Assembly (NCBI GenBank): GCA_029259635.1
Contig: JAJDEU010000027.1
Coordinates: 107,450 to 171,449, forward strand
Source: Planctomycetota bacterium
GTDB taxonomy: Bacteria > Planctomycetota > UBA1135 > GCA-002686595
Length of the DNA: 64,000 nt
Direction: 5' to 3'
This document shows positions 1 to 8,382 of the stretch, piece after piece. The notes beneath the pieces were generated by a model. It saw only the letters and a program-made list of their open reading frames with translations, did not search any database and was not told the origin of the DNA. The position numbers and the translations under genes were made by a program. Position 1 is the stretch's first letter. The number at the start of each line of letters is the position of its first letter.

Positions 1-28
1 ACTTCGCAAACCGCATGCTGGATCGATC

Positions 29-445
29 ATGAGCACGCACGCCTTCCCCAAGCATCAGATCCCCTCCATCCGCCGCATGATGATGCCGCCGGACACCAAC
101 GCCCTCGGAACGATCTTCGGCGGGGTGATCCTGTCGGAGATCGACCTGGCGGCAGCGATCGAGGCTCACAAGCACCACCCCGGGCGGGTGGTCACGGTTG
201 CCATGGACAAGGTGGACTTCAAAGAGCCCGTATGTGTAGGAGATCTAGTCTCTTTCTACACGTCAACGGAGCATGTCGGCCGCACATCCATGCGGGTGCT
301 GGTGGATGTGTGGGCCCAGCGGAAATTTGGCTCCGACGAGTACACCGCGGTGACCGCTGCGAGCGTGACTTTGGTCGCCGTCGATGAGAACTCGAAGCCG
401 ACCCCCGTGATGCGCGCCTGCGATCGCTACGACTACGGCGATTGA
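29..445 (+). CDS. Acyl-CoA thioesterase, hotdog fold (YciA-like)
   Basis: A 138-residue single hotdog domain, the usual length for YciA-type thioesterases, which hydrolyse acyl-CoA to free acid and CoA in the cytoplasm. The N-terminal block TNALGTIFGG (about residues 24-33) and the later block KVDFKEPVCVGD (about 61-72) are the two conserved segments of this family. The ATG at 29 is close to the first conserved block and leaves a normal N-terminus. The gene converges on the ABC ATPase gene, whose stop lies only 13 bp away. Substrate specificity cannot be read from the sequence. Confidence 0.88.
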   Translation: MSTHAFPKHQIPSIRRMMMPPDTNALGTIFGGVILSEIDLAAAIEAHKHHPGRVVTVAMDKVDFKEPVCVGDLVSFYTSTEHVGRTSMRVLVDVWAQRKFGSDEYTAVTAASVTLVAVDENSKPTPVMRACDRYDYGD

Positions 446-458
446 GCCGCCCTGGGTC

Positions 459-1229
459 CTACTGAGGATCGCCGAGGATTCGCTTCGCGGCCTCAACTGG
501 GTCTTCACTGCCCGTTAACTGCCCGAATATGTGCTCGAGGGAGCCGTCGGAGCCCGACCGCTGACGCAGCTCCTCCATATCGCCTACCGCGATCAGCCGG
601 CCGTTCAGGATGATCGCCATGCGATCACAGACCCGCTCGACGACGTCGAGGAGGTGGGAGGTGTAGAGCACGGCGCCGCCCCGGTCGGCCCAAGCGCGCA
701 GGATCTCCTTGACCGTCGCGGCGGTCGGCGCGTCCAGCCCCGTCAGGGGTTCGTCGAGGACAAGCAGTCGCGGGGACGGAAGCAGCGCGCAGGCCAGAGC
801 GGTCTTTTGACGCATGCCGTGGGAGAACCCACCGATCGGATCGTCGCCACGGTCGGCGAGACCAAAGGCTTCGAGGAGACGGTCGGACTCTCGGGTCAGT
901 CGGTCCGCCTCGACTCCGTGCAATCGGCCGACCAGGTGCAGATGCTGGCGCGGAGTCAGGTTGGCGTAGAGAGGAGCGCCATCGGGCACATAGCCGAGCA
1001 GCTTCCGGGCCTCGATCGGGTCGGTGTCGAGCCGAATGCCCCCGATTTCGGAGTGGCCCGAGTCGGGCTCGAGCAGACCGCAGAGTATTCGCACCGCCGT
1101 CGTCTTCCCCGCGCCGTTCGGCCCGAGCAGGCCGAAGACCTCGCCCTCTGCGATCTCGATCTCGAACTCGGAGAGCGCCTCCACCTCCCCATAGGACTTG
1201 GAGACAGCGCTCAGTCGGGCGAGGGTCAT
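459..1229 (-). CDS. ABC transporter ATP-binding protein
   Basis: A 256-residue ABC ATPase. The Walker A motif GPNGAGKT is near residue 37, the signature region reads FSHGMRQKTALA, Walker B is LLVLDEP, and a TSH switch histidine follows. The closest style is the DrrA/NatA/CcmA class that powers ABC-2 type exporters. No ABC-2 permease lies in this window, so the membrane partner must be encoded elsewhere, or the protein acts with something not recognised here. It is 16 bp downstream of the radical-SAM-like gene on the same strand, so the two are probably co-transcribed. Confidence 0.9.
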   Translation of the reverse strand: MTLARLSAVSKSYGEVEALSEFEIEIAEGEVFGLLGPNGAGKTTAVRILCGLLEPDSGHSEIGGIRLDTDPIEARKLLGYVPDGAPLYANLTPRQHLHLVGRLHGVEADRLTRESDRLLEAFGLADRGDDPIGGFSHGMRQKTALACALLPSPRLLVLDEPLTGLDAPTAATVKEILRAWADRGGAVLYTSHLLDVVERVCDRMAIILNGRLIAVGDMEELRQRSGSDGSLEHIFGQLTGSEDPVEAAKRILGDPQ

Positions 1230-1245
1230 GCCGCCTGGAGTGCGT

Positions 1246-1947
1246 CTAATCGACGACTTGGCAGGTGATTCCGCGCTCGTTGATTTCCAGAGCGAGCTTC
1301 TCCAGTCGAGGCTTGGTCAACGCCTTCACCTTGGTGGACGCGTCGGCCTTGGAGACCGTGAAGATGTCCACAGAGGCCGGCTTGATCTCGGCGACCTGCT
1401 TCAACCAAGATTTAAGCTCGGCATCGGTCGAGTTATCGGTGGCTCCCTTAACAAAGCAGGTGTGAAGCATCAGGCGCTCCATCTCCAGCTTGTTCAGACC
1501 TTCGATGACCTTCTTGAACTCCGAGCCCTTCTCGCCGCTCAAGCTCTTGAACGTCTTCTGGTTGCCCGCGTCCAGACGCATGGACGGCTTGTGATAGGCC
1601 GTCAGCGCGATGCGCACATCCGTTTGGTCGAGCTGGCAGCCGTTGGAGAGCAGAGTCAGCTTGGCGCGCGGAAACCACTTGTTCGAAAGTTCCCGTAAGT
1701 TCTCACTAATTGCACGGAAATCGGGGTGCAAAGTGGGGTCGATCTTGCCGTGAACGACGATGTGCTTCAGTTTCTCGCCGGCTTTGGAGAGCTCGATCAT
1801 GCGCCGAGCAGCGGTCGTGACGACGACGGCTTGGCTGGGGAAGGTGTTCTTCTTGTGAGTCGAGCTGGTGGGCTCGATGAGAAGGGACATTCCGAGGTGG
1901 CCGCAGCGCTCGGGGCCGCGGACGAGCTCGTCGTGGGTGGACAACAT
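1246..1947 (-). CDS. Radical-SAM-like protein (COG0731-type) lacking the iron-sulfur cysteine motif
   Basis: About 233 residues. The layout matches small TYW1/COG0731-type radical SAM proteins: an N-terminal block like GPERCGHLGMSLLIEP, an IDPTLHPDF block in place of the usual GEPTLHPDF, a LLSNG strand, a MRLDAGNQKTF block, a FVKGATDNS segment and an SVDIFTVSKAD segment. The CxxxCxxC motif expected right after SLLIEP is absent, and that stretch reads PTSSTHKKNTFPSQ. The four remaining cysteines are isolated. The start at 1947 is chosen because its N-terminus (MLSTHDELVRG) resembles the family; a start at 1983 is also possible. Catalysis through a 4Fe-4S cluster is unlikely, and the function is unknown. 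Confidence 0.7.
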   Translation of the reverse strand: MLSTHDELVRGPERCGHLGMSLLIEPTSSTHKKNTFPSQAVVVTTAARRMIELSKAGEKLKHIVVHGKIDPTLHPDFRAISENLRELSNKWFPRAKLTLLSNGCQLDQTDVRIALTAYHKPSMRLDAGNQKTFKSLSGEKGSEFKKVIEGLNKLEMERLMLHTCFVKGATDNSTDAELKSWLKQVAEIKPASVDIFTVSKADASTKVKALTKPRLEKLALEINERGITCQVVD

Positions 1948-2140
1948 GGATCGGGTACTGAGTGGGGCTCCTCGCACAATCACGAGAAGCTTCTGGAGCG
2001 ATGATCTGGGTCGATGCCCAGCGATAACCGAGTGCCGGGCTCTTCGCGGGGGCGGTCCCGAATTCTCCCAAAGGAGACTCCCAAGGGAGTAGGGACTCGC
2101 TCGACGCGGGCCAGCAAATGAAGCGGCTTATAATAGTGAC

Positions 2141-2614
2141 TCAGTTCGATCTTCCCAGCCCTGAGTCTAGATCCTCCGAAGACGGAGGGTCGGGGGGGCC
2201 GATGCTCGGCTCACCTGGCCAGAGCCCAGAGAGCGTCAGAAAACAGGCGAGTGTGGATCTCCAGGGGTGTTCCGCCGCCTTTCTGATCCAGCGGAGGACA
2301 GACGGTTCATCGGTTTCCGGTGGCCACCAGCTCTCGAGAAGCACGAGCAGGAGGCAGAAAAGCAGGGCGAGAATTAGGGGGATTCTGTGGTTGAGCGAGC
2401 CTTCCGAGCGTGGCTGGGCGGGCGAAGGAAGGTGGAGCGAATGGCGGGTCACGTCCAGGGGACCGAACGAAAACGCGGTTGGTTTCAGGTCCTCGCGGAA
2501 TTGAGCGATCCGGTGTTCAAGAGCGGGACGGGAGAGCGGCGGGAGCGGAACGGAAGCGGGGATTGGACGGGAGTTTTCGTCTTCTTCCGAGACCTCGCTA
2601 CGCGACCTTGACAT
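2141..2614 (-). CDS. Hypothetical small membrane protein
   Basis: About 157 residues from the ATG at 2614 (the frame is open further upstream, to 2728). The first ~90 residues are polar and Pro/Ser/Arg-rich. They are followed by a strongly hydrophobic segment (IPLILALLFCLLLVLLESWW), a short charged loop and a weaker hydrophobic stretch (WRSTLACFLTLSGLW). No family is recognised. It sits upstream of the radical-SAM-like gene on the same strand, with a ~190-bp gap. The membrane segment makes it more credible than the overlapping frames, but it could still be non-coding. Confidence 0.45.
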   Translation of the reverse strand: MSRSRSEVSEEDENSRPIPASVPLPPLSRPALEHRIAQFREDLKPTAFSFGPLDVTRHSLHLPSPAQPRSEGSLNHRIPLILALLFCLLLVLLESWWPPETDEPSVLRWIRKAAEHPWRSTLACFLTLSGLWPGEPSIGPPDPPSSEDLDSGLGRSN

Positions 2615-2637
2615 GTCTCGCGCACCGACCCTACGCT
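2608..2637 (+). promoter_or_regulatory. Candidate sigma-70-like promoter upstream of nuoA
   Basis: A perfect TTGACA at 2608-2613 is followed after 18 bp by TACGCT at 2632-2637, a weak -10 match. It would give a leader of about 180 nt before nuoA. The -35 overlaps the proposed start of the leftward small membrane protein. Promoter consensus in this lineage is uncertain, so this is only a candidate. Confidence 0.25.
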
Positions 2638-2826
2638 CCCTCCCAATTCTCCCGGCGGGGAAGAGACTGTGAGCTGATGCGGGGTGGGTCCGGCGCTGTC
2701 CGAAGGGGCGCGCGAGGGCTTGATCCACAGGCTTTCAGCGGGTGATGGAACCCGAACTCCGGCCGGAGAAACCCCGCACCGCGCTCCTCCGCCGGGCAGC
2801 TCGGACGGACCCTCCCTAAGCACTTC

Positions 2827-3363
<537 letters not shown>

Positions 3364-3386
3364 CGGCTAGATCAAGGTCCAACGAA

Positions 3387-3887
3387 ATGGGATTCCTCGA
3401 GAATCAGCTCGAAGAGAACTTACTCACGACCAAGGTCGACTGGATGATCAACTGGTGCCGGTTGATGAGCATCTGGCCGATGACCTTTGGGCTCGCCTGC
3501 TGCGCTATCGAGATGATGGCGGTCGGAGCTGCGCACCACGACATCGATCGCTTTGGCGCCGGTGCGTTCCGCGCAACGCCGCGTCAGGCTGACTTGATGA
3601 TCGTGGCCGGTACGGTGAACTTCAAGATGGCCGAGCGCATCAAGCGCCTCTACGACCAGATGCCCTCGCCGAAGTACGTGATCGCCATGGGCGCATGCGC
3701 GACCGGTGGCGGCCCCTACTACAAGTACGGCTACACGGTGGTGAAAGGCGTCGATCGCGTTGTTCCCGTGGACGTCTACATCGCGGGCTGCCCGCCGCGC
3801 CCGGAGGCTCTGCTCGAAGGCTTGATGAAGCTTCAGGACAAGATCCGCCGCTCTCCCGTCATCCGCAAGCCCGCTCGGACCGCTTAA
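3387..3887 (+). CDS. nuoB: NADH-quinone oxidoreductase subunit B
   Basis: Peripheral-arm subunit that carries cluster N2, the last iron-sulfur cluster before quinone. The 166 residues contain the cysteine ligands in order: the paired cysteines in LACCAIEMM, the cysteine in MGACATGG and the one in [13 protein letters not shown]. Length is typical for the family. Its TAA stop overlaps the nuoC ATG by one base (TAATG), which suggests translational coupling. Confidence 0.97.
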   Translation: MGFLENQLEENLLTTKVDWMINWCRLMSIWPMTFGLACCAIEMMAVGAAHHDIDRFGAGAFRATPRQADLMIVAGTVNFKMAERIKRLYDQMPSPKYVIAMGACATGGGPYYKYGYTVVKGVDRVVPVDVYIAGCPPRPEALLEGLMKLQDKIRRSPVIRKPARTA

Positions 3888-4405
3888 TGGACTTCACAGG
3901 TATCTGCGATCGACTCAAGGCGATCGGCGCTCCGGGCATCCTCGGAGTCGACGAGCCCCGTGAGAAGAATCCCGAGGACAAGAAGGACCTGGGGCGCGCT
4001 GGCGATTCCTTCGTGCTCGTGGACCCGGAAGAGCTCGAGGGCTTCTTGCGGTTCTGTCGCGACGACACCGAGCTCCAGTTCGAGCTCCTGTGCGATCTGA
4101 CCGCGACGGACCCGGGCAACGACGACGAAGAGCTTTGGCTCAACTACAACCTGCTCTCGATCGCTCACAAGCATCGGCTCGCGGTGAAGGCGAAGATCTC
4201 GAAAGAGAACTCGAACGCACCCAGTGTTGCCGACGTCTATCGCGCCGCTCAATGGCATGAGCGCGAAGCCGCCGAGATGTTTGGCATCACGTACCGAAAC
4301 CATCCGGATCCGCGCCACATCCTGCTGCCCGACGATTGGATCGGGTACCCGCTGCGCAAGGATTACGAGTATCCGAAGGAGTACCGCGGGATTTCCTGCG
4401 AGTAG
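3887..4405 (+). CDS. nuoC: NADH-quinone oxidoreductase subunit C
   Basis: The 30-kDa-type peripheral-arm subunit, 172 residues. It has the family signature REAAEMFGI (about residues 121-130) followed by HPDPRHILLPDDW and GYPLRKDYEYPKEY near the C-terminus. It forms part of the Q-module with NuoB and NuoD. The start is the ATG overlapping the nuoB stop; the same frame is open further upstream inside nuoB but has no family similarity there. NuoC is separate from NuoD, unlike the fused NuoCD of E. coli. Confidence 0.95.
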   Translation: MDFTGICDRLKAIGAPGILGVDEPREKNPEDKKDLGRAGDSFVLVDPEELEGFLRFCRDDTELQFELLCDLTATDPGNDDEELWLNYNLLSIAHKHRLAVKAKISKENSNAPSVADVYRAAQWHEREAAEMFGITYRNHPDPRHILLPDDWIGYPLRKDYEYPKEYRGISCE

Positions 4406-4419
4406 GGCGAAGCGCGCAT

Positions 4420-5625
4420 ATGGATCAGGAGAGAACAGCAACGGTGACGGAGCCCAAAGAGAGCGCCGTTCTGCCCGACGGAAGCAAAGAGTTCGTGGTC
4501 GATGTCCACACGGAGGACATGGAGCTGAACATGGGACCGCAGCACCCCGCCACGCACGGCGTGATGCGGATTCTGCTGCGCGTGGATGGCGAGCTGGTGA
4601 CCGGAGCACAGCCGCACCTCGGCTACCTGCACCGCTGCGCCGAGAAGATCGGCGAGAACGTCGAGTGGCTGCAGTACCTGCCCTACACCGACCGCTACGA
4701 CTACCTCGCGGCGATGAACAACAACCTCGGCTATTCGATGGCCGTGGAGAAGCTGCTCGGGATTGAGATTCCGCGGCGAGCCGAGATGCTGCGCATCATC
4801 TGCGCCGAGCTGAACCGCATCGGCTCGCACTTGATCGCCTTCGGCACCTACGGCCTCGACCTCGGCGCGTTCACGCCCTTCCTGTACACCTTCCGCGAGC
4901 GCGAGTGGATGATGTCGCTGTTCGAGAAGATCTGCGGTGCGCGGCTGACCTACAGCTACATTCGCATCGGCGGCGTCTTCAACGACACGCCTCCCGGCTG
5001 GCTCGGCGAGGTCTCGCGCTTCTGCGACACCTTCCTCGTGAAGTGGCAGGAGTACTACGACCTGGTCGTTGAGAACCAGATCTTCATCGGGCGGACAGCG
5101 GATGTCGGCGTGATCCCGCGCGAGATGGCGATGGACTTCGGGCTGACCGGGCCGATGCTGCGCGGATCGGGCATCGACTTCGACCTGCGGCGCGACATGC
5201 CGTACTCGCTGTACGGCGAGGTCGACAAGGCGGGAGCGCTCAACATTCCCGTGGCGCGCGGCGAGAAGGGTTCGCTCGGCGACTGCTGGGATCGCGTCTG
5301 GGTCCGCACGATGGAGATGAAGGAGTCGATCGAGATCGTTCGCTGGTGCCTCGACAATATCGAAGCGGGACCGGTGATCGGCGAATTGCCGAAGACGTTG
5401 CGCGTGCCCGCCGGTGAAGCCTATGTCGGCATCGAGAACCCGCGTGGCGAGCTCGGCCACTACGTGGTTTCGGATGGCGGCAAGGTCGCCGTGCGCTGTC
5501 GCGTGCGCGGCCCGTCCTTCTGCAATCTGCCCGTGCTCGAAGAGATCATGCTCGGAACACTCTTGGCGGATTCCGTCGCCATCATCGGTTCGACCGACGT
5601 CGTCGTCGGGGAGACGGATCGCTAG
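4420..5625 (+). CDS. nuoD: NADH-quinone oxidoreductase subunit D
   Basis: The 49-kDa subunit of the Q-module, lining the quinone site. From the ATG at 4420 it has 401 residues. The conserved block GPQHPATHGVMRI follows a ~30-residue N-terminal leader, then GYLHRCAEKI and ELNRIGSHL. It ends in the family's degenerate [NiFe]-hydrogenase-like C-terminus (LADSVAIIGSTDVVVGETDR). The alternative start at 4336 lies inside nuoC and adds unrelated residues. The nuoH ATG follows the stop codon directly. Confidence 0.96.
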   Translation: MDQERTATVTEPKESAVLPDGSKEFVVDVHTEDMELNMGPQHPATHGVMRILLRVDGELVTGAQPHLGYLHRCAEKIGENVEWLQYLPYTDRYDYLAAMNNNLGYSMAVEKLLGIEIPRRAEMLRIICAELNRIGSHLIAFGTYGLDLGAFTPFLYTFREREWMMSLFEKICGARLTYSYIRIGGVFNDTPPGWLGEVSRFCDTFLVKWQEYYDLVVENQIFIGRTADVGVIPREMAMDFGLTGPMLRGSGIDFDLRRDMPYSLYGEVDKAGALNIPVARGEKGSLGDCWDRVWVRTMEMKESIEIVRWCLDNIEAGPVIGELPKTLRVPAGEAYVGIENPRGELGHYVVSDGGKVAVRCRVRGPSFCNLPVLEEIMLGTLLADSVAIIGSTDVVVGETDR

Positions 5626-6849
5626 ATGAGTCTTTCTACACTGGCACTGCCGCTCTCTCTGCTGACGGATCCGGCCCTCAAGCTGGCGGAATCCGAGACG
5701 CCTGAGGTTGCCGAGGCCGCAGCGGAGATGGGTGAGCTGACGAGCGGCACGAACCTGATCAACGAGCTGCTCATGCTCGCGCCGATTCCGGACTTCGTTC
5801 CGGGCTGGGCGATTCCGTTGACCGCGATCATGATCGGCGTCGCCATCGTCATGGGAGTGGTCTCCCTGAACGCGATGGCCGGCACTTGGCTCGAGCGCAA
5901 GGTCTCCGGCCACATCCAGTGCCGCTACGGCCCGATGCGCGCCGGCTGGCACGGCTTCCTTCAGCCGCTCGCCGACGGCATCAAGCTGATGCTGAAGGAG
6001 GACATGATCCCGATCGGCTCGGATCGAGTGCTCTTCGTCATGGCGCCGGCTCTCGTTCTGGCCAGCGTGCTCGGCGCACTGGCGGTCATGCCGCTGTCGC
6101 CCGACTTCTTCTTCGCCGACGCGCCGATGGGACTCTTCCTGATCCTCGCGCTGACCTCGACCACCACCATCGGTGTGATCATGGCGGGCTGGGCGTCGAA
6201 CTCGAAGTGGTCGGTCTACGGCGCTATGCGCGAGGCCGCGCAGGTCGTCGCCTACGAGGTGCCGCTCGGTATCAGTCTGCTCGTGCCGCTGATTGTCGCA
6301 GGTACCTTTAGCCTCACCGAAGTCAGTGAGATGCAGAGCGGCATGTTCGGCATCGGCGGATGGTTGATCTTCAAGAATCCGTTCATGTTCCCGGCGCTGA
6401 TTCTGTTCTTCATCGCCGTGCTCGCGGAATCCAAACGCGCGCCCTTCGACCTGCCCGAGTCCGAGTCCGAGCTCGTCTCCGGATTCCTGACCGAGTACTC
6501 CGGCATCCGCTGGTCCTTCTTCTTCATGGAGGAGTACGCGGCCATGTTCCTCTACTGCGTCGTCACGGCCTTCTTCTTCCTGGGCGGCTTCAACAGCCCG
6601 CTCACTTGGTTGTTTGAAGACGGCGGCCTTCTTCCGAACGTGATTCTCTGGAACGTCGCGGCTTTCTTCACGATCGTTGTGAAGGGCTACATCGGCTTGT
6701 TCGTGATGATGTGGGTGCGCTGGACTCTGCCGCGCCTGCGCATCGATCAAGTCATGACGATGGGATACAAGTACCTGACTCCAATCTCGCTCGTGTGCGT
6801 GCTCGGTGCGGGCATTTGGGAATGGGGCAAGGCCGCTCTTCTCGGCTAA
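5626..6849 (+). CDS. nuoH: NADH-quinone oxidoreductase subunit H
   Basis: Membrane subunit that connects the quinone site to the proton-pumping arm. It has 407 residues and eight or more hydrophobic segments. The conserved cytoplasmic loops are present: LERKVSGHIQCRYGPMRAGW (about residues 89-108) and RAPFDLPESESELVSGF (about 273-289). The N-terminus is about 50 residues longer than usual, with an Ala/Glu-rich stretch before the first helix. The start codon abuts the nuoD stop, so the extension is likely real, although an internal start is possible. Confidence 0.95.
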   Translation: MSLSTLALPLSLLTDPALKLAESETPEVAEAAAEMGELTSGTNLINELLMLAPIPDFVPGWAIPLTAIMIGVAIVMGVVSLNAMAGTWLERKVSGHIQCRYGPMRAGWHGFLQPLADGIKLMLKEDMIPIGSDRVLFVMAPALVLASVLGALAVMPLSPDFFFADAPMGLFLILALTSTTTIGVIMAGWASNSKWSVYGAMREAAQVVAYEVPLGISLLVPLIVAGTFSLTEVSEMQSGMFGIGGWLIFKNPFMFPALILFFIAVLAESKRAPFDLPESESELVSGFLTEYSGIRWSFFFMEEYAAMFLYCVVTAFFFLGGFNSPLTWLFEDGGLLPNVILWNVAAFFTIVVKGYIGLFVMMWVRWTLPRLRIDQVMTMGYKYLTPISLVCVLGAGIWEWGKAALLG

Positions 6850-6861
6850 CGAACTACGACT

Positions 6862-7401
6862 ATGGTCACCGTCTCCAAATACTTCGAGAACGTCTGGAAG
6901 AGCATGTATTCGACCTGTGTCGGTATGCGCATCACTTGGCGTTACTTGCTCCAAAAGCCCATTACCGTCCAGTATCCGGACGAGCGCATGCCGATTCCGA
7001 ATCGGTATCGCGGCATTCACTATCTCGAGCAAGAGAAGTGCATCAATTGCCTCGCGTGCGCTCGCGCTTGTCCGATCGATTGCATCGAGATGGACGCGGT
7101 GCGGCACGGCAAAGAGCTCGAGTGGATCTCGTTCACGCTCGACTATCAGAAGTGCATGTTCTGCGAGCTGTGCGTCTACCCGTGCCCGAAGGATTGCATC
7201 CACATGGGGACGGAGTTCGCGTTCGTCAGCGAAGACCGCAGTGAGTTCGTTCACGACCTGCTCTCGTACAAGGGCATGTCGCGCGATGCGCGCACGCGCA
7301 TGATCGAGGCGGATAAGAAGAAGGCTGAGAAAGCTGCCGCGAAGGCCGCGAAAGCGGCCGAGAAAGCCGCGGAAGACGCGAAGGGCGGCGACGCGAACTA
7401 G
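6862..7401 (+). CDS. nuoI: NADH-quinone oxidoreductase subunit I
   Basis: Ferredoxin-like subunit with clusters N6a and N6b, 179 residues. Two 4Fe-4S motifs are visible: CINCLACARACP (about residues 60-71) and CMFCELCVYPCP (about 99-110). The family's PITVQYPDE segment precedes them. The last ~30 residues are a Lys/Ala/Glu-rich helix-forming tail (KKKAEKAAAKAAKAAEKAAE) absent from E. coli NuoI. With nuoE, nuoF and nuoG missing from the operon, this subunit would be at the exposed end of the peripheral arm. Confidence 0.96.
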   Translation: MVTVSKYFENVWKSMYSTCVGMRITWRYLLQKPITVQYPDERMPIPNRYRGIHYLEQEKCINCLACARACPIDCIEMDAVRHGKELEWISFTLDYQKCMFCELCVYPCPKDCIHMGTEFAFVSEDRSEFVHDLLSYKGMSRDARTRMIEADKKKAEKAAAKAAKAAEKAAEDAKGGDAN

Positions 7402-7413
7402 CGCGGGCTCGGT

Positions 7414-8061
7414 ATGGAGAACTCATCCAAAATCTTCTACGCCGCGTTGGCCGTGCTGGTGCTCGGTGCCCATGGCGCAGGCCTGGCGAGCGCTGGCGCA
7501 GAGGGCTTGGCCTTCGGCCTGTTCGCTTCGCTGACGCTCGGTGGCGCCTTGGTCTGCATCTGGGAGCGCTCGGTTGTCCGAAGCGCCTTCTCCCTGATGG
7601 CGACCTTCATCGGCATCGCGGGGCTCTTCCTGCTCCTGACCGCCGACTTCCTCGCGATGGCGCAAATTCTGATCTACGTCGGCGGCATCCTCGCGCTGAT
7701 TCTGTTCGGTGTCATGCTCACGCCGCCGGACATGGAGGAGCGCAAGCTCCCGCGCGTGCTCTCCGGTCTGGTCCTGATCGGCGGCGGATTCGCCTGGGTC
7801 GGGATGCAAGTCGCCGACTCCGCTCACTTCGCCACGCGGGCCGCCGACGCTTCGCTTGAAGGCGTCAACAACGCCAAGCGCATCGGCGTCGGCTTCTTGG
7901 CCGCCGACCAATACGTCGTGGCTTTCGAGCTGGCCGCCGTCGTGTTGACGGTCGCGCTGGTCGCCGCGGTCTACATCGCACGCCGTCGTCGAGTGGATCT
8001 CGAGCCGGCCGCCGCTGGCGAGCTCACCGGTTACGACGCATCGAATGGAGGAGACGCTTAA
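7414..8061 (+). CDS. nuoJ: NADH-quinone oxidoreductase subunit J
   Basis: Membrane-arm subunit, 215 residues with five hydrophobic helices. It contains the typical WERSVVRSAFSLMATFIGIAG-like region (about residues 49-70) and the LIYVGGILALILFGVM segment (about 88-103), the helix with the pi-bulge in known structures. Its stop overlaps the nuoK ATG by one base. Confidence 0.94.
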   Translation: MENSSKIFYAALAVLVLGAHGAGLASAGAEGLAFGLFASLTLGGALVCIWERSVVRSAFSLMATFIGIAGLFLLLTADFLAMAQILIYVGGILALILFGVMLTPPDMEERKLPRVLSGLVLIGGGFAWVGMQVADSAHFATRAADASLEGVNNAKRIGVGFLAADQYVVAFELAAVVLTVALVAAVYIARRRRVDLEPAAAGELTGYDASNGGDA

Positions 8062-8363
8062 TGGGTCTCGAAGCTTATGTCGCGGTTTCTGCGGGCCTCT
8101 TCGCCCTCGGCATCATCGCCATCATCGTTCGCCGCAACGTGCTCTACGTGCTGATGGGGATCGAGATGATCCTCAACGCGGCCAACATCAACTTCGTCGC
8201 GTTCAGTCACTTTCAAGGCGACTCGCTCGACGGTCGGATGTTCGCGATCTTCACGATCATCCTCGCCGCTGCGGAGGCGGCCGTCGCTCTCGCGATCGTC
8301 CTGAACGTGTTCCACCTGTACGACTCCATCAAGCCCAGCGACGCCGACTTGCTGCGCGAGTAG
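8061..8363 (+). CDS. nuoK: NADH-quinone oxidoreductase subunit K
   Basis: A 100-residue three-helix antiporter-like membrane subunit. The conserved LMGIEMILNAANINFVAF segment holds one of the buried glutamates (about residue 36), and the second lies in the AAAEAAVALAIVL helix (about residue 72). Length matches the family exactly. It begins inside the nuoJ stop codon (TAATG). Confidence 0.96.
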   Translation: MGLEAYVAVSAGLFALGIIAIIVRRNVLYVLMGIEMILNAANINFVAFSHFQGDSLDGRMFAIFTIILAAAEAAVALAIVLNVFHLYDSIKPSDADLLRE

Positions 8364-8382
8364 ATCGCGCACCCCATCAGAT

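Noticed and set aside
4363..7254. A very long leftward open frame (about 960 codons) opposite the nuo genes
   Set aside because: It is antisense to nuoDHI and rich in Arg/His/Asp/Ala, a usual by-product of GC-rich codon bias; the sense genes are unmistakable.
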